Positions 1 to 8,084 of a stretch of DNA of 64,000 nt are shown piece by piece; position 1 is the first letter of the stretch, and the number at the start of each line of letters is the position of its first letter. The DNA is from Arthrobacter sp. B2a2-09 (GTDB lineage Bacteria > Actinomycetota > Actinomycetes > Actinomycetales > Micrococcaceae), in NCBI RefSeq assembly GCF_027587375.1, contig NZ_JAMXIC010000011.1, positions 62,001 through 126,000 on the forward strand, given 5' to 3'. The notes under the pieces were generated by a model, which saw only the letters and a list, made by a program, of their open reading frames with translations, did no database searches and had not been told where the DNA came from. A program made the position numbers and the translations under genes.

Positions 1-1377
1 TCCGAGCTCCTGGCGGGCCAAAACAAGTTGCGCGACGGCGCGAATCAGTTGAACGACGGCGCCGGGCAGCTCAGCGCGGGGCTCACCGAACTGAAGAACA
101 AGACCGCGTCCCTCCCGGCCGACTCCCAGAAGCTCGCCGACGGCGCCGCCCAAGTAGCCGCCGGAAACGCGCAGCTGAACGCGAAAGTCCAGGACGTCGT
201 CGGGCAGCTTTCAGCGTTCGACGCCGGAGCGAGGGATCGCGTGGTGGCCTCCAACGCGAGGCTCGTGTCAGCCGGGGTCATCACCCAGGACCAGGCGAAC
301 AAAATCCTGGCCGACTTCGACACCGCCGCCGCATCCGCCCCGGTGACCGATGCCAAAGCCAAGATCTCGGCTGATGCAGCGCAGATCCAGCAGCTTTCAG
401 ACGGGTCGGCCGCGGTCAGTGCGGGCGCCGCCAAGCTTGCGGGTGCCACGCCAGCGCTGACGGGCGCCATCGGCCAGGCCTCGGCAGGCGCGGACCAGCT
501 CAGCTCGGGCGCTTCCACCCTGGCCGCTGGCGAACAGTCTGCCGTCAACGGCACGGCGGCTCTCGCGGACGGTGCGGCAAAGCTCGACGACGGCGCGGCG
601 CAGCTTGCCAGCGGTGCCGCGACGGCCGCGGACGGATCCCGCACCTTGGCGAGCGAGTTGGCGAAGGGCGCAGGCAAGGTCCCGAACCCGAACGACGCCC
701 AAAAGAGCGAGGTGTCCAAGGTGATCGCGGATCCTGTGGCGGTCAACAATGTTTCCCAGGCCAAGGCAGGGTCTTACGGCGCGGGCCTCGCCCCGTTCTT
801 CCTGACCCTGTCCCTCTGGATCGGCGTGTTCATGCTTGTCCAGGCGATGCGGCCCATCACGCAGCGGGCCTTGGCCTCGAACGCTCCGTCGTGGAAAATC
901 GCCGTCGGCGGCTGGCTCCCGTTCTTCGTGGTGTCCGTGCTGCAGGCAAGCATCCTCACACTCGTGGTGGACCTGGGGCTGGGCCTCAACGCGGCGCACC
1001 CGGTGTGGATGTGGTTGTTCATGCTGGCTGCTGTCATGGCGTTTACGGCACTCATCCAGGGCATCGTGGCATTGCTGGGGACTCCTGGAAAGTTCGTGGT
1101 GCTGATCCTGCTGGTCCTGCAGTTGGTGTCTTCCGGCGGAACGTTCCCGTGGCAGACCACACCCATGCCGCTGCACGTGGTGCACGAGATCATGCCGATG
1201 GGCTACGTGGTGACCGGCATGCGGCACCTGATCTACGGCGGCGACTTGTCCATGATCTGGCCGATTGTCCTGGGCCTGCTTGGCTACACTGTGCTGGGAG
1301 CCGCGCTTTCCACGCTGGCCGTCCGTAAGCACAAGTTCTGGACCCTCAAGACCCTGAAGCCGGAGATCGCGGTATGA
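1..1377 (+). CDS. YhgE/Pip-type membrane protein, 5' end outside window
   Basis: The reading frame is open from the first base, so the true start lies upstream; 458 residues are visible. The first ~250 residues are Ala/Gly-rich with recurring DGAAQL/SGA-type heptads, the extracellular coiled region typical of YhgE/Pip proteins. The C-terminal ~200 residues hold about five or six hydrophobic segments of the ABC-2-type permease fold (for example around VLILLVLQLVSSGGTFPW). The conserved SGGTFPW/MPMGYVVTGMRHLIYGG signature supports the family. Related proteins are linked to export or phage reception, but no substrate can be assigned here. It overlaps the downstream TetR gene by 4 bp (ATGA), so regulator and membrane protein are probably co-transcribed. 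Confidence 0.88.
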   Translation, partial: SELLAGQNKLRDGANQLNDGAGQLSAGLTELKNKTASLPADSQKLADGAAQVAAGNAQLNAKVQDVVGQLSAFDAGARDRVVASNARLVSAGVITQDQANKILADFDTAAASAPVTDAKAKISADAAQIQQLSDGSAAVSAGAAKLAGATPALTGAIGQASAGADQLSSGASTLAAGEQSAVNGTAALADGAAKLDDGAAQLASGAATAADGSRTLASELAKGAGKVPNPNDAQKSEVSKVIADPVAVNNVSQAKAGSYGAGLAPFFLTLSLWIGVFMLVQAMRPITQRALASNAPSWKIAVGGWLPFFVVSVLQASILTLVVDLGLGLNAAHPVWMWLFMLAAVMAFTALIQGIVALLGTPGKFVVLILLVLQLVSSGGTFPWQTTPMPLHVVHEIMPMGYVVTGMRHLIYGGDLSMIWPIVLGLLGYTVLGAALSTLAVRKHKFWTLKTLKPEIAV

Positions 1378-2036
1378 GCATGCAAGAGCCGGACGTCCCA
1401 GGGCTTCCGGAGACGGGCAGCCCGGGTCCCGGGCTCCCGGAAAAGAAGCTCCGCCCCGCTCGCACCAACGCGACCAAGCAGCGCCTCTTCGACGCTTCCA
1501 TGGAGCTGATCGGCGAGCGCGGCGCAGCAGGGGTCACGGTGGACGAGATCGCGGCCGCAGCCGGGGTGTCCAAGGGAACGGTCTATTACAACTTCGGCAG
1601 CAAGTCCGATCTGATCGCCCAGTTGCTGCGCCACGGCGTCGACATCATGCTCGGCCGGCTCCAGACCATCGAGGGCTTGCACGCCGATCCGCTCGAGGCC
1701 ATGGAAGCAATGCTCGGCAAAGCCATGGACTTCATGGACGACTACCCGTCCTTCGCGCGGCTCTGGATCAGCGAGAACTGGCGGACGCCCAGCGAGTGGG
1801 GCAAGCTCTTCGTCGAACTCCGCAGCGAGCTGCTGGGTGTGATTGGTGCGGCCATCGAAAAGGTCGCCGCCACGTACACCGTGGATACCGGCATTGCCCG
1901 GGGCAGTCTCGAGGCCGCAATGTTCGGAGCGATCTTCGTGGTGGGCCTTGACCGGCAGACGTACAACCCCGAGCGCACCCGCGAGCAGAGCATAGCGGCC
2001 ATCATGACCATCATGCGCGGCTACGTACTGCGGTAA
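1374..2036 (+). CDS. TetR/AcrR family transcriptional regulator
   Basis: 220 residues. A classical TetR helix-turn-helix lies at about residues 30-75 (TKQRLFDASMELIGERGAAG, then VDEIAAAAGVSKGTVYYNFGS), followed by an all-helical ligand-binding domain. The start overlaps the stop of the YhgE/Pip gene (ATGA), so it most likely represses its own operon in response to whatever that membrane protein exports or senses. The N-terminal ~25 residues before the HTH are a Pro/Gly-rich extension. The family call is firm; the inducer is unknown. Confidence 0.92.
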   Translation: MSMQEPDVPGLPETGSPGPGLPEKKLRPARTNATKQRLFDASMELIGERGAAGVTVDEIAAAAGVSKGTVYYNFGSKSDLIAQLLRHGVDIMLGRLQTIEGLHADPLEAMEAMLGKAMDFMDDYPSFARLWISENWRTPSEWGKLFVELRSELLGVIGAAIEKVAATYTVDTGIARGSLEAAMFGAIFVVGLDRQTYNPERTREQSIAAIMTIMRGYVLR

Positions 2037-2086
2037 CGGTATGGCAACTGCTGCATATTCAGTCGTGGCTTGCCAGCCAGTCAGGG

Positions 2087-2701
2087 ATGATTAATCCCAT
2101 GCGTCACATGGGGAACAGTGGAAAGCTTGCGATCATCTCTGCTGTGGTGTCCGCTGGTTTGCTGGTGCTGCTCGCCATCACTCTTGAGGAAACCGTGATG
2201 TACACCTTCCTCGGGGTCTTGGCGCTCGGCTACCTGGCGTGCGTCGCCGAAGTTTTCGCCCGTCGCAGGTACTTCATGCTGGTTCTTGGAACCATCTCCT
2301 CGATCCTTTTCATCGCGTTCGGAATCGCGTTCCTGCGCATGTGGGGCCTCGCCTTCAACCAGGACGAAAATGCCCTGGGCAGCGCCGTGAGCACCAAGGA
2401 CTCGGACATCTACTTCTACCTAGCCGCACTTACCGGCTGCAGCTCCCTGCTGGTCTTGTTTGTGGGAGCGGTCTGGCCATCCCGCAGGAACCGTGCGACG
2501 GCGGCATCCCGCCCCACTGGCCGGCCAGCGGCGCGGCCTGCTTCGCGCCCTTCCTCGATACCTGCCAGGCCCGCCCAGCGGCAGGCGGCCCGTCCGGCGT
2601 CGGGGGCCGTGAAGCGCCCGGCGCCCCGTACGCCCGCAACGCCACCCAAGCGCCCGACGTCGGGATCGCCGGCTCAGCGCAAGCCGGCACCCAAGCGCTG
2701 A
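2087..2701 (+). CDS. Small four-helix membrane protein with basic Pro/Ala/Arg tail
   Basis: 204 residues. Four hydrophobic segments can be read at roughly residues 10-33, 35-57, 62-87 and 105-128. They are followed by a 70-residue low-complexity tail of Pro, Ala, Arg and Ser (repeats such as RPAARPASRPSS and RPAQRQAARPAS), presumably cytoplasmic. No catalytic motif is visible and no family is recognised. Alternative starts exist at 2099 and 2108, and no strong ribosome site decides between them. The 3' end overlaps the convergent EamA gene by 28 bp. Confidence 0.65.
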   Translation: MINPMRHMGNSGKLAIISAVVSAGLLVLLAITLEETVMYTFLGVLALGYLACVAEVFARRRYFMLVLGTISSILFIAFGIAFLRMWGLAFNQDENALGSAVSTKDSDIYFYLAALTGCSSLLVLFVGAVWPSRRNRATAASRPTGRPAARPASRPSSIPARPAQRQAARPASGAVKRPAPRTPATPPKRPTSGSPAQRKPAPKR

Positions 2702-3630
2702 CGTACTTCGGGCGCCCCCAGATCCCCAGGCTTAGCGCGCCGCTGCAGCACGGCGGTCGCCACGCCGCCCAGCAGGAGGAGGCCGCCGGCCAGTTCCGCC
2801 GTCGTCGGGACCTCTGAGATGAGCAGCCACGCCGCGGTCATTCCCACCACCGGGACCAACAAAGTGAACGGCACCACGGCCGAGCTCGGGTAGAGGCTGA
2901 GCAATCGGTTCCAGATGCCATAGCCCACCAGTGAGGCGAACACTGCGGTGTACAGGGCGCTCAGGATGGTCGCTGGCTGAAGGTTGGTGAGCGTCCCGAC
3001 GACGGCGGCCGGGCCGTCCACGATCAGCGACAAGCCCGCGAGCGGCAGCGGGACCACGGCCCCGGACCACACAACCAGCCCCAGGCCCGAAGCAGCCTTG
3101 GCCTTGCGGGCGATGATGTTTCCCGCAGCCCAGGACAACGCCGCGGCGAGCACGATCATGAGCGGCACCACAGGGGCCACCAGGCTTCGACCCACCGCCA
3201 CCAGGGCGAGTCCGGCGACACCCAGGACAACGCCCGTCAGTTGGCGCTTGCTCGGCCGCTCCCCCAGGAACCGGGCCGCCAACAGCACCGTCAGGAGCAC
3301 TTGCGCCTGCAGCACCAGGGAGGCGAGCCCGGCCGGCATGCCGAGGGCCATGCCCAGGTAGAGGAGGCCAAACTGCCCGGCGCTCATGAACAGCCCGACG
3401 CCGATGATCGCCTTCCAGCTGACGTCCGGTTTGCGGACGAAGAAGATGCAGGGGAACACCACCAGCGCGAAGCGGATGGCCACGAACAGCAGCGGCGGCA
3501 CGTCGGCCGCGCCACCGCTCCCGTGACTGCCATTCCCGCTTGCGGGGTGTAGGCCAAAGTCGATCGCGACGAAATTCAGGCCCCAAAGGACAGCGACAAG
3601 GACGGCGAGTGCTGAGTGTCGGATATTCAC
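2674..3630 (-). CDS. EamA/DMT-superfamily transporter
   Basis: 318 residues with about ten hydrophobic segments arranged as two EamA repeats, beginning ALAVLVAVLWGLNFVAIDFG, a typical RhaT/YdcZ-like opening. Proteins of this family export amino acids or metabolites through the cytoplasmic membrane. It is transcribed divergently from a LysR gene across a 70-bp gap containing an ATCATG-N11-CATGAT dyad, the usual arrangement of an exporter controlled by its LysR neighbour. The C-terminus is Arg-rich and overlaps the convergent small membrane-protein gene. The exported compound cannot be inferred. Confidence 0.9.
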   Translation of the reverse strand: MNIRHSALAVLVAVLWGLNFVAIDFGLHPASGNGSHGSGGAADVPPLLFVAIRFALVVFPCIFFVRKPDVSWKAIIGVGLFMSAGQFGLLYLGMALGMPAGLASLVLQAQVLLTVLLAARFLGERPSKRQLTGVVLGVAGLALVAVGRSLVAPVVPLMIVLAAALSWAAGNIIARKAKAASGLGLVVWSGAVVPLPLAGLSLIVDGPAAVVGTLTNLQPATILSALYTAVFASLVGYGIWNRLLSLYPSSAVVPFTLLVPVVGMTAAWLLISEVPTTAELAGGLLLLGGVATAVLQRRAKPGDLGAPEVRQRLGAGLR

Positions 3631-3683
3631 GATTCAACTCTGACAGCCAAGCGGATGAAGCACCAGCGTTGAATTCTGCATCA

Positions 3684-3708
3684 AATCATGTACGTTTGCT
3701 TCATGATT
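3684..3708. promoter_or_regulatory. LysR-type operator between eamA and lysR genes
   Basis: A perfect 7-bp inverted repeat, AATCATG and CATGATT separated by 11 bp, fits the T-N11-A rule for LysR boxes. It overlaps the first codons of the LysR gene and lies about 55 bp from the divergent EamA start, so it could serve autoregulation and exporter control. The repeat is seen directly; the assignment to the neighbouring LysR protein is inference. Confidence 0.55.
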
Positions 3709-4668
3709 GAGATTGCGGCGCTACGGGCCCTCGTAGCAGTGGAACAGCAAGGCTCGGTGGTGGCTGCCTCAGAGGCTATGGGCTTCAGCCCCTCGGCAGT
3801 TTCCCAACAGATCAAGAAGCTCGAGAAGCAGAGTGGCGTGACGGTCTTGGAGCGCCATGGCCGCGGCGTTCTGCTGACGGACCGGGGCATGGCGTTGGCT
3901 GAGTACGGACGCCGCATCCTGGGCGAGTTGGAGGAGCTGCAGGCCACCCTGCTTGCCGACCCCGCGAAGCCAAGCGGCGTGCTGCGGCTCGTGGCATTTT
4001 CCACGGCCTGCCGCGGGCTGGTGGGGCCGATGCTGGGGAAACTGGGTACGGCTCAAGCTGTTGCCGTCGGATCTTCGGCCGCGGCGGGCTCCGGACATGG
4101 TGGATCCAGCTCCGGGCTTGAAATCCGCGTGGTGGCCGAGGACCCACGCGAGGCCGTCCAGAGGGTCGCAACCGGTGAAGCCGATCTCGGCGTCGTGCAC
4201 AACTGGCACTCAGTGCCCTTGGTCATTCCCGAGAACATGGTCCACGAGAATCTCTGCCTGGACACCGCCGACGTCTTGCTGAACTCAGCGCACCCGCTGG
4301 CCGGCCGGACCGCCGTCGAGCCTTCCGACCTGGTGGACGAAAGCTGGATCAGCACGCCGGCCGGTGCCATCTGCAATGAGGCGTTGCTGGCGATCCTCGC
4401 AGGCCTGGGGCGGGTGCCGGACATCCGCGTCTACGACCCCGACTTTTCCACCCATATCGCCATGGTCCAGCAGGGTGTTGCGGTGGCGCTGGTGCCGCGG
4501 CTCGGCAGGCCCGAGCTCCCCGCCGGAGTGGTGGCGGTGCCCGTGGTCAACCCGATGCAGCAACGCCAAGTGGGAATCGTGTACCGGAAGACCATGACGG
4601 CAAGCCCCAGCATCCGCCACGTGGTGCGCTTGCTGCAGGATGTGGCCGCCGGCCTTGAGGTTGGCTAA
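3703..4668 (+). CDS. LysR family transcriptional regulator
   Basis: 321 residues from the MIEIAALRALVAV start; an upstream ATG at 3688 is possible. The winged HTH occupies residues 1-60 (GSVVAASEAMGFSPSAVSQQ), followed by a LysR substrate-binding domain to the end. Residues ~115-130 contain a low-complexity Ala/Gly/Ser insert (SSAAAGSGHGGSSSG) between the linker and effector domain that is unusual for the family. It faces the EamA exporter divergently and probably controls it. The effector is unknown. Confidence 0.92.
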   Translation: MIEIAALRALVAVEQQGSVVAASEAMGFSPSAVSQQIKKLEKQSGVTVLERHGRGVLLTDRGMALAEYGRRILGELEELQATLLADPAKPSGVLRLVAFSTACRGLVGPMLGKLGTAQAVAVGSSAAAGSGHGGSSSGLEIRVVAEDPREAVQRVATGEADLGVVHNWHSVPLVIPENMVHENLCLDTADVLLNSAHPLAGRTAVEPSDLVDESWISTPAGAICNEALLAILAGLGRVPDIRVYDPDFSTHIAMVQQGVAVALVPRLGRPELPAGVVAVPVVNPMQQRQVGIVYRKTMTASPSIRHVVRLLQDVAAGLEVG

Positions 4669-4682
4669 CTCGGACCATCCCC

Positions 4683-4744
4683 GCGCGAGCTGGCAGCAGA
4701 TGCCCTCTGCCGCCTCGAAAGGGGCATTAGCTGCCAGTTCGCGC
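4683..4744. terminator. Long intergenic hairpin between lysR and sixA-like genes
   Basis: Two 23-base arms, 4683-4705 and 4722-4744, pair at 20 of 23 positions around a 16-nt loop. The hairpin lies between convergent genes and is probably a bidirectional terminator without a U-tract. Confidence 0.65.
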
Positions 4745-4752
4745 CGAGCGCG

Positions 4753-4802
4753 GGTTTACTTTGGGTGGGGCTTTACTTTGGGCGAGGCTATTTTGGGCGA
4801 GG
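4753..4802 (+). repeat. Short tandem repeat at the end of the sixA-like gene
   Basis: Three imperfect copies of a 15-18-base unit with the core TTTGGG followed by a purine-rich GGC, for example TTTACTTTGGGTGGGGC and TTTACTTTGGGCGAGGC. The last copy runs into the 3' end of the phosphatase gene and encodes its final residues on the minus strand. Confidence 0.5.
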
Positions 4803-5315
4803 CACTGCGAAGTGGGTCAGGCGAGCGTCCTGCCCATCGAGTTCAGCCCACGGTTTCTCCAGTTCCATCACGGTCATGGCACTGGTGGGGTAACGCGTTG
4901 CGGCATCCATGTAGGCGTCATGGTCCGAGTCGCGGGAAGCCAGGTGCATCGCGAGGTCCTGCACACCGGGCATGTGGGAGAAGATCATGAGAGTGGTGAC
5001 GGTTTCCGGCACATGGTTGATGACGGTCAACATGCGCTGCGCGGAGGCGGCGTACAGACCGTCCTCGAGTTTCGGCGTCGGCGCCTTGTCCCCCAGCTCG
5101 CTGCACACCCAAGTGCAGGTCTGGCGGGTCCGCAGCGCGGACGAACACAGGATAAAGTCCGGAATCACGTGGTGCTTGAGGAGCCATTTCCCGGCAAGGG
5201 GCGCTTCCCGGTGGCCACGCTCGGCAAGGGGTCGTTCATGATCCGGCACCCCGAGGGGCCAATCCGACTTCGCATGCCGCATGATCACCAGCCGCTTAAT
5301 GTGATGCTCACTCAT
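4788..5315 (-). CDS. SixA-like histidine phosphatase
   Basis: 175 residues. The N-terminal RLVIMRHAKSDWP holds the RH motif of the histidine phosphatase superfamily (Arg13, His14), and the second His is in FSHMPGVQDLA at about residue 113. Length and motif spacing match SixA, which removes phosphate from histidines of phosphotransfer proteins; the natural substrate here is not determinable. The gene converges on the LysR gene. Downstream sequence contributes the last residues through the tandem repeat. Confidence 0.87.
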   Translation of the reverse strand: MSEHHIKRLVIMRHAKSDWPLGVPDHERPLAERGHREAPLAGKWLLKHHVIPDFILCSSALRTRQTCTWVCSELGDKAPTPKLEDGLYAASAQRMLTVINHVPETVTTLMIFSHMPGVQDLAMHLASRDSDHDAYMDAATRYPTSAMTVMELEKPWAELDGQDARLTHFAVPRPK

Positions 5316-5331
5316 CCCCCCACCCTACTAT

Positions 5332-5393
5332 CCCAACTAGCTCGCATTTGTTGTCGTTTTGACGCCCGTAAACGACAACAAATGCGAGCTAGT
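5332..5393. terminator. 28-bp-arm hairpin interrupted by the insertion sequence
   Basis: The left arm (5332-5359) pairs with 5370-5393 plus the TGGG that now lies at 6518-6521, beyond the insertion sequence. Rejoining across the insertion site gives a perfect 28-bp stem with a 10-nt loop. The IS entered the right arm at the hairpin's CTAG. It was presumably the terminator between the phosphatase and regulator genes, and its outermost 4 bp are now separated from the rest. Confidence 0.7.
5388..5393. repeat. Left target site duplication of the IS481-type element
   Basis: GCTAGT, repeated exactly at 6512-6517. It fits the NCTAGN target described for IS481. Confidence 0.85.
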
Positions 5394-6511
5394 TGTACTG
5401 CCCAGGGAGATTGGTTGAGGCCGTGTGAGGACACGGCTTGAAATTTCCGGGATGACGAAGGCCTCCCGGTGTGGAGTGGAGCTGTCTAAGAAACCGCTGC
5501 ACACCTAGGAGGCCTTCGTGTCCCACGCTAACGCAATGTTGACCCCAAAAGCCCGTTTGAAGCTCGCCCAGCTGGTCGTCGATCAGCACTGGACGATCAC
5601 TGAAGCAGCGAAGCTGTTCATGGTTTCCTGGCCCACCGCTAAGCGTTGGGTCACCCGGTACCTTGAGCACGGTCGCGACGGGATGGGCGACAGGTCATCC
5701 CGGCCCCATCACAGCCCCACCAAGACGCCCCAAAAGCTCGTCAGACGGATCGTTGCCATGCGGTGGCGTAAACGGCTGGGCCCGGTGCAGATCGCCGGGC
5801 AGCTGGGCATTCCGGCCTCGACCGTGCACGCCGTTCTGGTTCGCTGCCGGATCAGCAGGCTCCGTTACATCGACCGGGTCACGGGTGAACCGATCCGCCG
5901 GTACGAGCACACAGCCCCCGGTGAGATGCTGCACGTCGATGTCACCAAGTTCGGGAACATCCCCGAGGGCGGCGGCCACCGCTATCTTGGCCGGGTCGAA
6001 GGCGGGAAGAACTCCAGGGCTTCGGCCGCTCGCAGCGGTTACACCCGCTCCAGCAAACACCCCAGGAATGGCACGGCCTACGTGCACACAGTCCTGGATG
6101 ACTACTCCCGCGTGGCGTATGCCGAAATCCACCAGGACGAGAAGGCCATCACCGCCATCGCCGTCCTCGAACGTGCGGTGGCATGGTTCGCCGCGCAAGG
6201 CATCACCACCAAGCGAGTGCTCTCGGACAACGGATCCGCTTACGTCTCCAATGCGTGGAAAGCGGCCTGCGCTGAGCTGGGCATCACCGCGAAACGCACA
6301 CGGCCCTACAGGCCCCAGACCAACGGCAAGATTGAACGGTTCCACCGAACCCTCAACGATGGCTGGGCCTACGCGAAGTTCTACGGGACCGAAACGACCC
6401 GCCGAGAGGCCCTGCCCGGCTGGATTCACTACTACAATCACCACAGGCCCCACACCGCAACCGGGAACAAACCACCCGTCAGCCGGCTAACCAACCTCCC
6501 TGGGCAGTACA
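5394..6511 (+). mobile_element. IS481-family insertion sequence, complete (1118 bp)
   Basis: Terminal inverted repeats begin TGTACTGCCCAGGGAG at the left and end CTCCCTGGGCAGTACA at the right, with one mismatch in about 22 bases. A perfect 6-bp target duplication (GCTAGT) brackets it. It encodes one uninterrupted DDE transposase. Intact ends, intact transposase and an identical duplication argue that the insertion is recent and the element is probably functional. Confidence 0.93.
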
Positions 6512-6516
6512 GCTAG
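5518..6516 (+). CDS. IS481 family transposase
   Basis: 332 residues. An N-terminal helix-turn-helix region (WTITEAAKLFMVSWPTAKRW) is followed by an integrase-type rve catalytic core. The three acidic residues are visible in HVDVTKFGNI, LSDNGSAYVS and PQTNGKIERFHRTL. The gene begins inside the element, but its stop codon TAG lies in the right target duplication, one codon beyond the last IS base, so the target supplies termination. This fits the known preference of IS481 for CTAG. No frameshift is present. Confidence 0.95.
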   Translation: MSHANAMLTPKARLKLAQLVVDQHWTITEAAKLFMVSWPTAKRWVTRYLEHGRDGMGDRSSRPHHSPTKTPQKLVRRIVAMRWRKRLGPVQIAGQLGIPASTVHAVLVRCRISRLRYIDRVTGEPIRRYEHTAPGEMLHVDVTKFGNIPEGGGHRYLGRVEGGKNSRASAARSGYTRSSKHPRNGTAYVHTVLDDYSRVAYAEIHQDEKAITAIAVLERAVAWFAAQGITTKRVLSDNGSAYVSNAWKAACAELGITAKRTRPYRPQTNGKIERFHRTLNDGWAYAKFYGTETTRREALPGWIHYYNHHRPHTATGNKPPVSRLTNLPGQYS

Positions 6517-6517
6517 T
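6512..6517. repeat. Right target site duplication of the IS481-type element
   Basis: GCTAGT, identical to 5388-5393. Its TAG (6514-6516) is the in-frame stop codon of the transposase. Confidence 0.85.
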
Positions 6518-6532
6518 TGGGCCAGCGGGAGA

Positions 6533-7402
6533 CTAGATCGAGTATTCCGGAGCGGCCCAGACGATGACCTCGGGGTGCTCGTAAAAGCGGTAGCCCTGGC
6601 CGCGTACGGTGCGGACCGTGTTCGCGAGGCGTCCGAGCTTGGAACGGAGGCGCCGGATGTGGACGTCGATGGTGCGCTCGTTGGGGACCTCTTCGGCGTT
6701 GCGCCACAGACCCTCGAGGAGCTCATCGCGGCCCACGGTCCGGGTGCCGTTCTCGACGAGGTAGTTGAGGAGCTCGAATTCCTTGAACGTGAGGTTCAGG
6801 GATTCGCCGTCGAGGTGCACCTCACGGCGGGCGAGGTCGATCAAGACACCGGACGGGCGCGCTTCCTGTGCCGGCTGCGGGCGGAGCGCCTCGGAGCGCT
6901 GGCGGCTGCCAACGGTGGGGTCACCGAAAGTCGAGCGGACGACGTCGAGCGCGGAACCGGGCGCCCCGGCTGGAGCTACCGCGACGGCGGCATAGCTCTC
7001 GGCGCCGGAAACGAGGGACTGCGCGTAAGCACGGATTTCCTGGGCAAGCTTGGCGATGGACGTTCCGGCCGCTGCAGCGGTGTCTTCGTCGATGCCCATG
7101 TAGAGTACGAAGCCGCGGGCCACATTGTCGTTGGCAACGGGGCGGATGGAGCGGTCTGCTGGAGCCAGGACGGGCGTGGGTGCAGTCATCGGCGAGGCCT
7201 CGTTGGCGGGAACGGCGCGGAGCTGGCCGTAGGAGTTGGGGTTGTAGCCCTGGGGAACGTAACCGGGGGCCTGGCCGCCACCCTGTGGTGCGGGCTGCGC
7301 GTAGGCCGGGCGGTTGCCGAAGCCGGGACGCAAGCCGGCGTTCGACGCGGCCTTATTGGCGTTACGGACGGAGATGTGGACGTATCCGGATGCAACTGAC
7401 AT
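6533..7402 (-). CDS. OmpR/PhoB-type winged-helix protein without receiver domain
   Basis: 289 residues. The C-terminal ~100 residues are a Trans_reg_C winged helix (LTFKEFELLNYLVENGTRTV, then ERTIDVHIRRLRSKLG and TVRGQGYRFY). No receiver domain with its Asp cluster precedes it. Instead there is a Gln/Pro/Gly-rich N-terminus and a short predicted folded segment around GFVLYMGIDEDTAAAAGTS. Regulation by phosphorelay is therefore unlikely. Such receiver-less winged-helix proteins occur in Micrococcaceae, but the role is not known to me. The gene has a long AT-rich upstream region with repeats, suggesting complex control. The IS ends 21 bp beyond its stop codon. Confidence 0.8.
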   Translation of the reverse strand: MSVASGYVHISVRNANKAASNAGLRPGFGNRPAYAQPAPQGGGQAPGYVPQGYNPNSYGQLRAVPANEASPMTAPTPVLAPADRSIRPVANDNVARGFVLYMGIDEDTAAAAGTSIAKLAQEIRAYAQSLVSGAESYAAVAVAPAGAPGSALDVVRSTFGDPTVGSRQRSEALRPQPAQEARPSGVLIDLARREVHLDGESLNLTFKEFELLNYLVENGTRTVGRDELLEGLWRNAEEVPNERTIDVHIRRLRSKLGRLANTVRTVRGQGYRFYEHPEVIVWAAPEYSI

Positions 7403-7978
7403 GGATTGCTTACCTCAAAGTGAATAGCCGTCATCGCGGCTTCGAATGCTGGTCTGGTCCCCGCAATGAGATGGGGAGGGGCGCCCGACGCTGGGCAGGG
7501 GGCGAATGCCTGAAACTTCTTGGGGTCTTAAGTTAGGCATGCATTCGACAACAGCTCATCGAAAAACCAGCGGGTGTGCTGGGCTCGATCGCTGCGGCTG
7601 CAGATGCTGTTGAGTTCTTGTTCACATTTGAAGTGTGCAACGTAACAAAGGGAACTTGCAAGTAACAAAGCACCGAACCGTCCACATTTTGAGACGAATC
7701 GGACTATTGTGCCGCACATCACAATTCTCACATGTCCAAATGTGACCCATTCTCGTTCGTCACACTGGCCGCTTTGAGCGCAATATTCGAATAAAATTTG
7801 ATGGAATGACCATTCTTTGAATCTTAAGTCACGTCACGCGCTTGCCTTTGAATCTCGAGATATGAAACAACCCTTGTCCAATCCTGGATCTGCGTCTCGT
7901 GAAAATTCTTTGGCAAATCGTCTGCTACAACCCCACCGGAAGGCTGGTGAGGCGCGGTTTGCAGGTTGACGGGACCCG
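7403..7978. promoter_or_regulatory. Long AT-rich upstream region of the winged-helix gene
   Basis: About 575 bp without a convincing gene, distinctly AT-richer than its surroundings between 7600 and 7860. It contains two direct copies of GTAACAAAG (7642-7650 and 7662-7670), each preceded by TGCAA and offset by 20 bp, the two-helical-turn spacing seen for OmpR-type sites. It also holds a TCACAT-N6-ATGTGA dyad at 7728-7745. These are candidate binding sites for the downstream regulator or another protein. The assignment is inference. Confidence 0.4.
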
Positions 7979-8066
7979 CCGTCGTGACCTTCTTTGCCTT
8001 CGGAAAGCGCTTGCGACACGGTCAGAGCGTCGTTCTGAGGAAGCGCGGCAAAGAGGGTCACGACGG
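7979..8066. terminator. Extended hairpin downstream of the repeat-bearing membrane protein
   Basis: Arms 7979-7998 and 8047-8066 pair over 20 bp with a single G-T wobble. The 48-nt interior contains a further GCGCTT/AAGCGC pairing. It lies 19 bp beyond the stop codon of the minus-strand gene ending at 8085 and is likely its terminator. Confidence 0.6.
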
Positions 8067-8084
8067 AAGCAAGAGGCACCCGCC

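Noticed and set aside
7728..7745. TCACAT-N6-ATGTGA dyad as a CRP site
   Set aside because: The half-sites are in the reverse order of the CRP consensus (TGTGA-N6-TCACA), so a CRP assignment is not supported.
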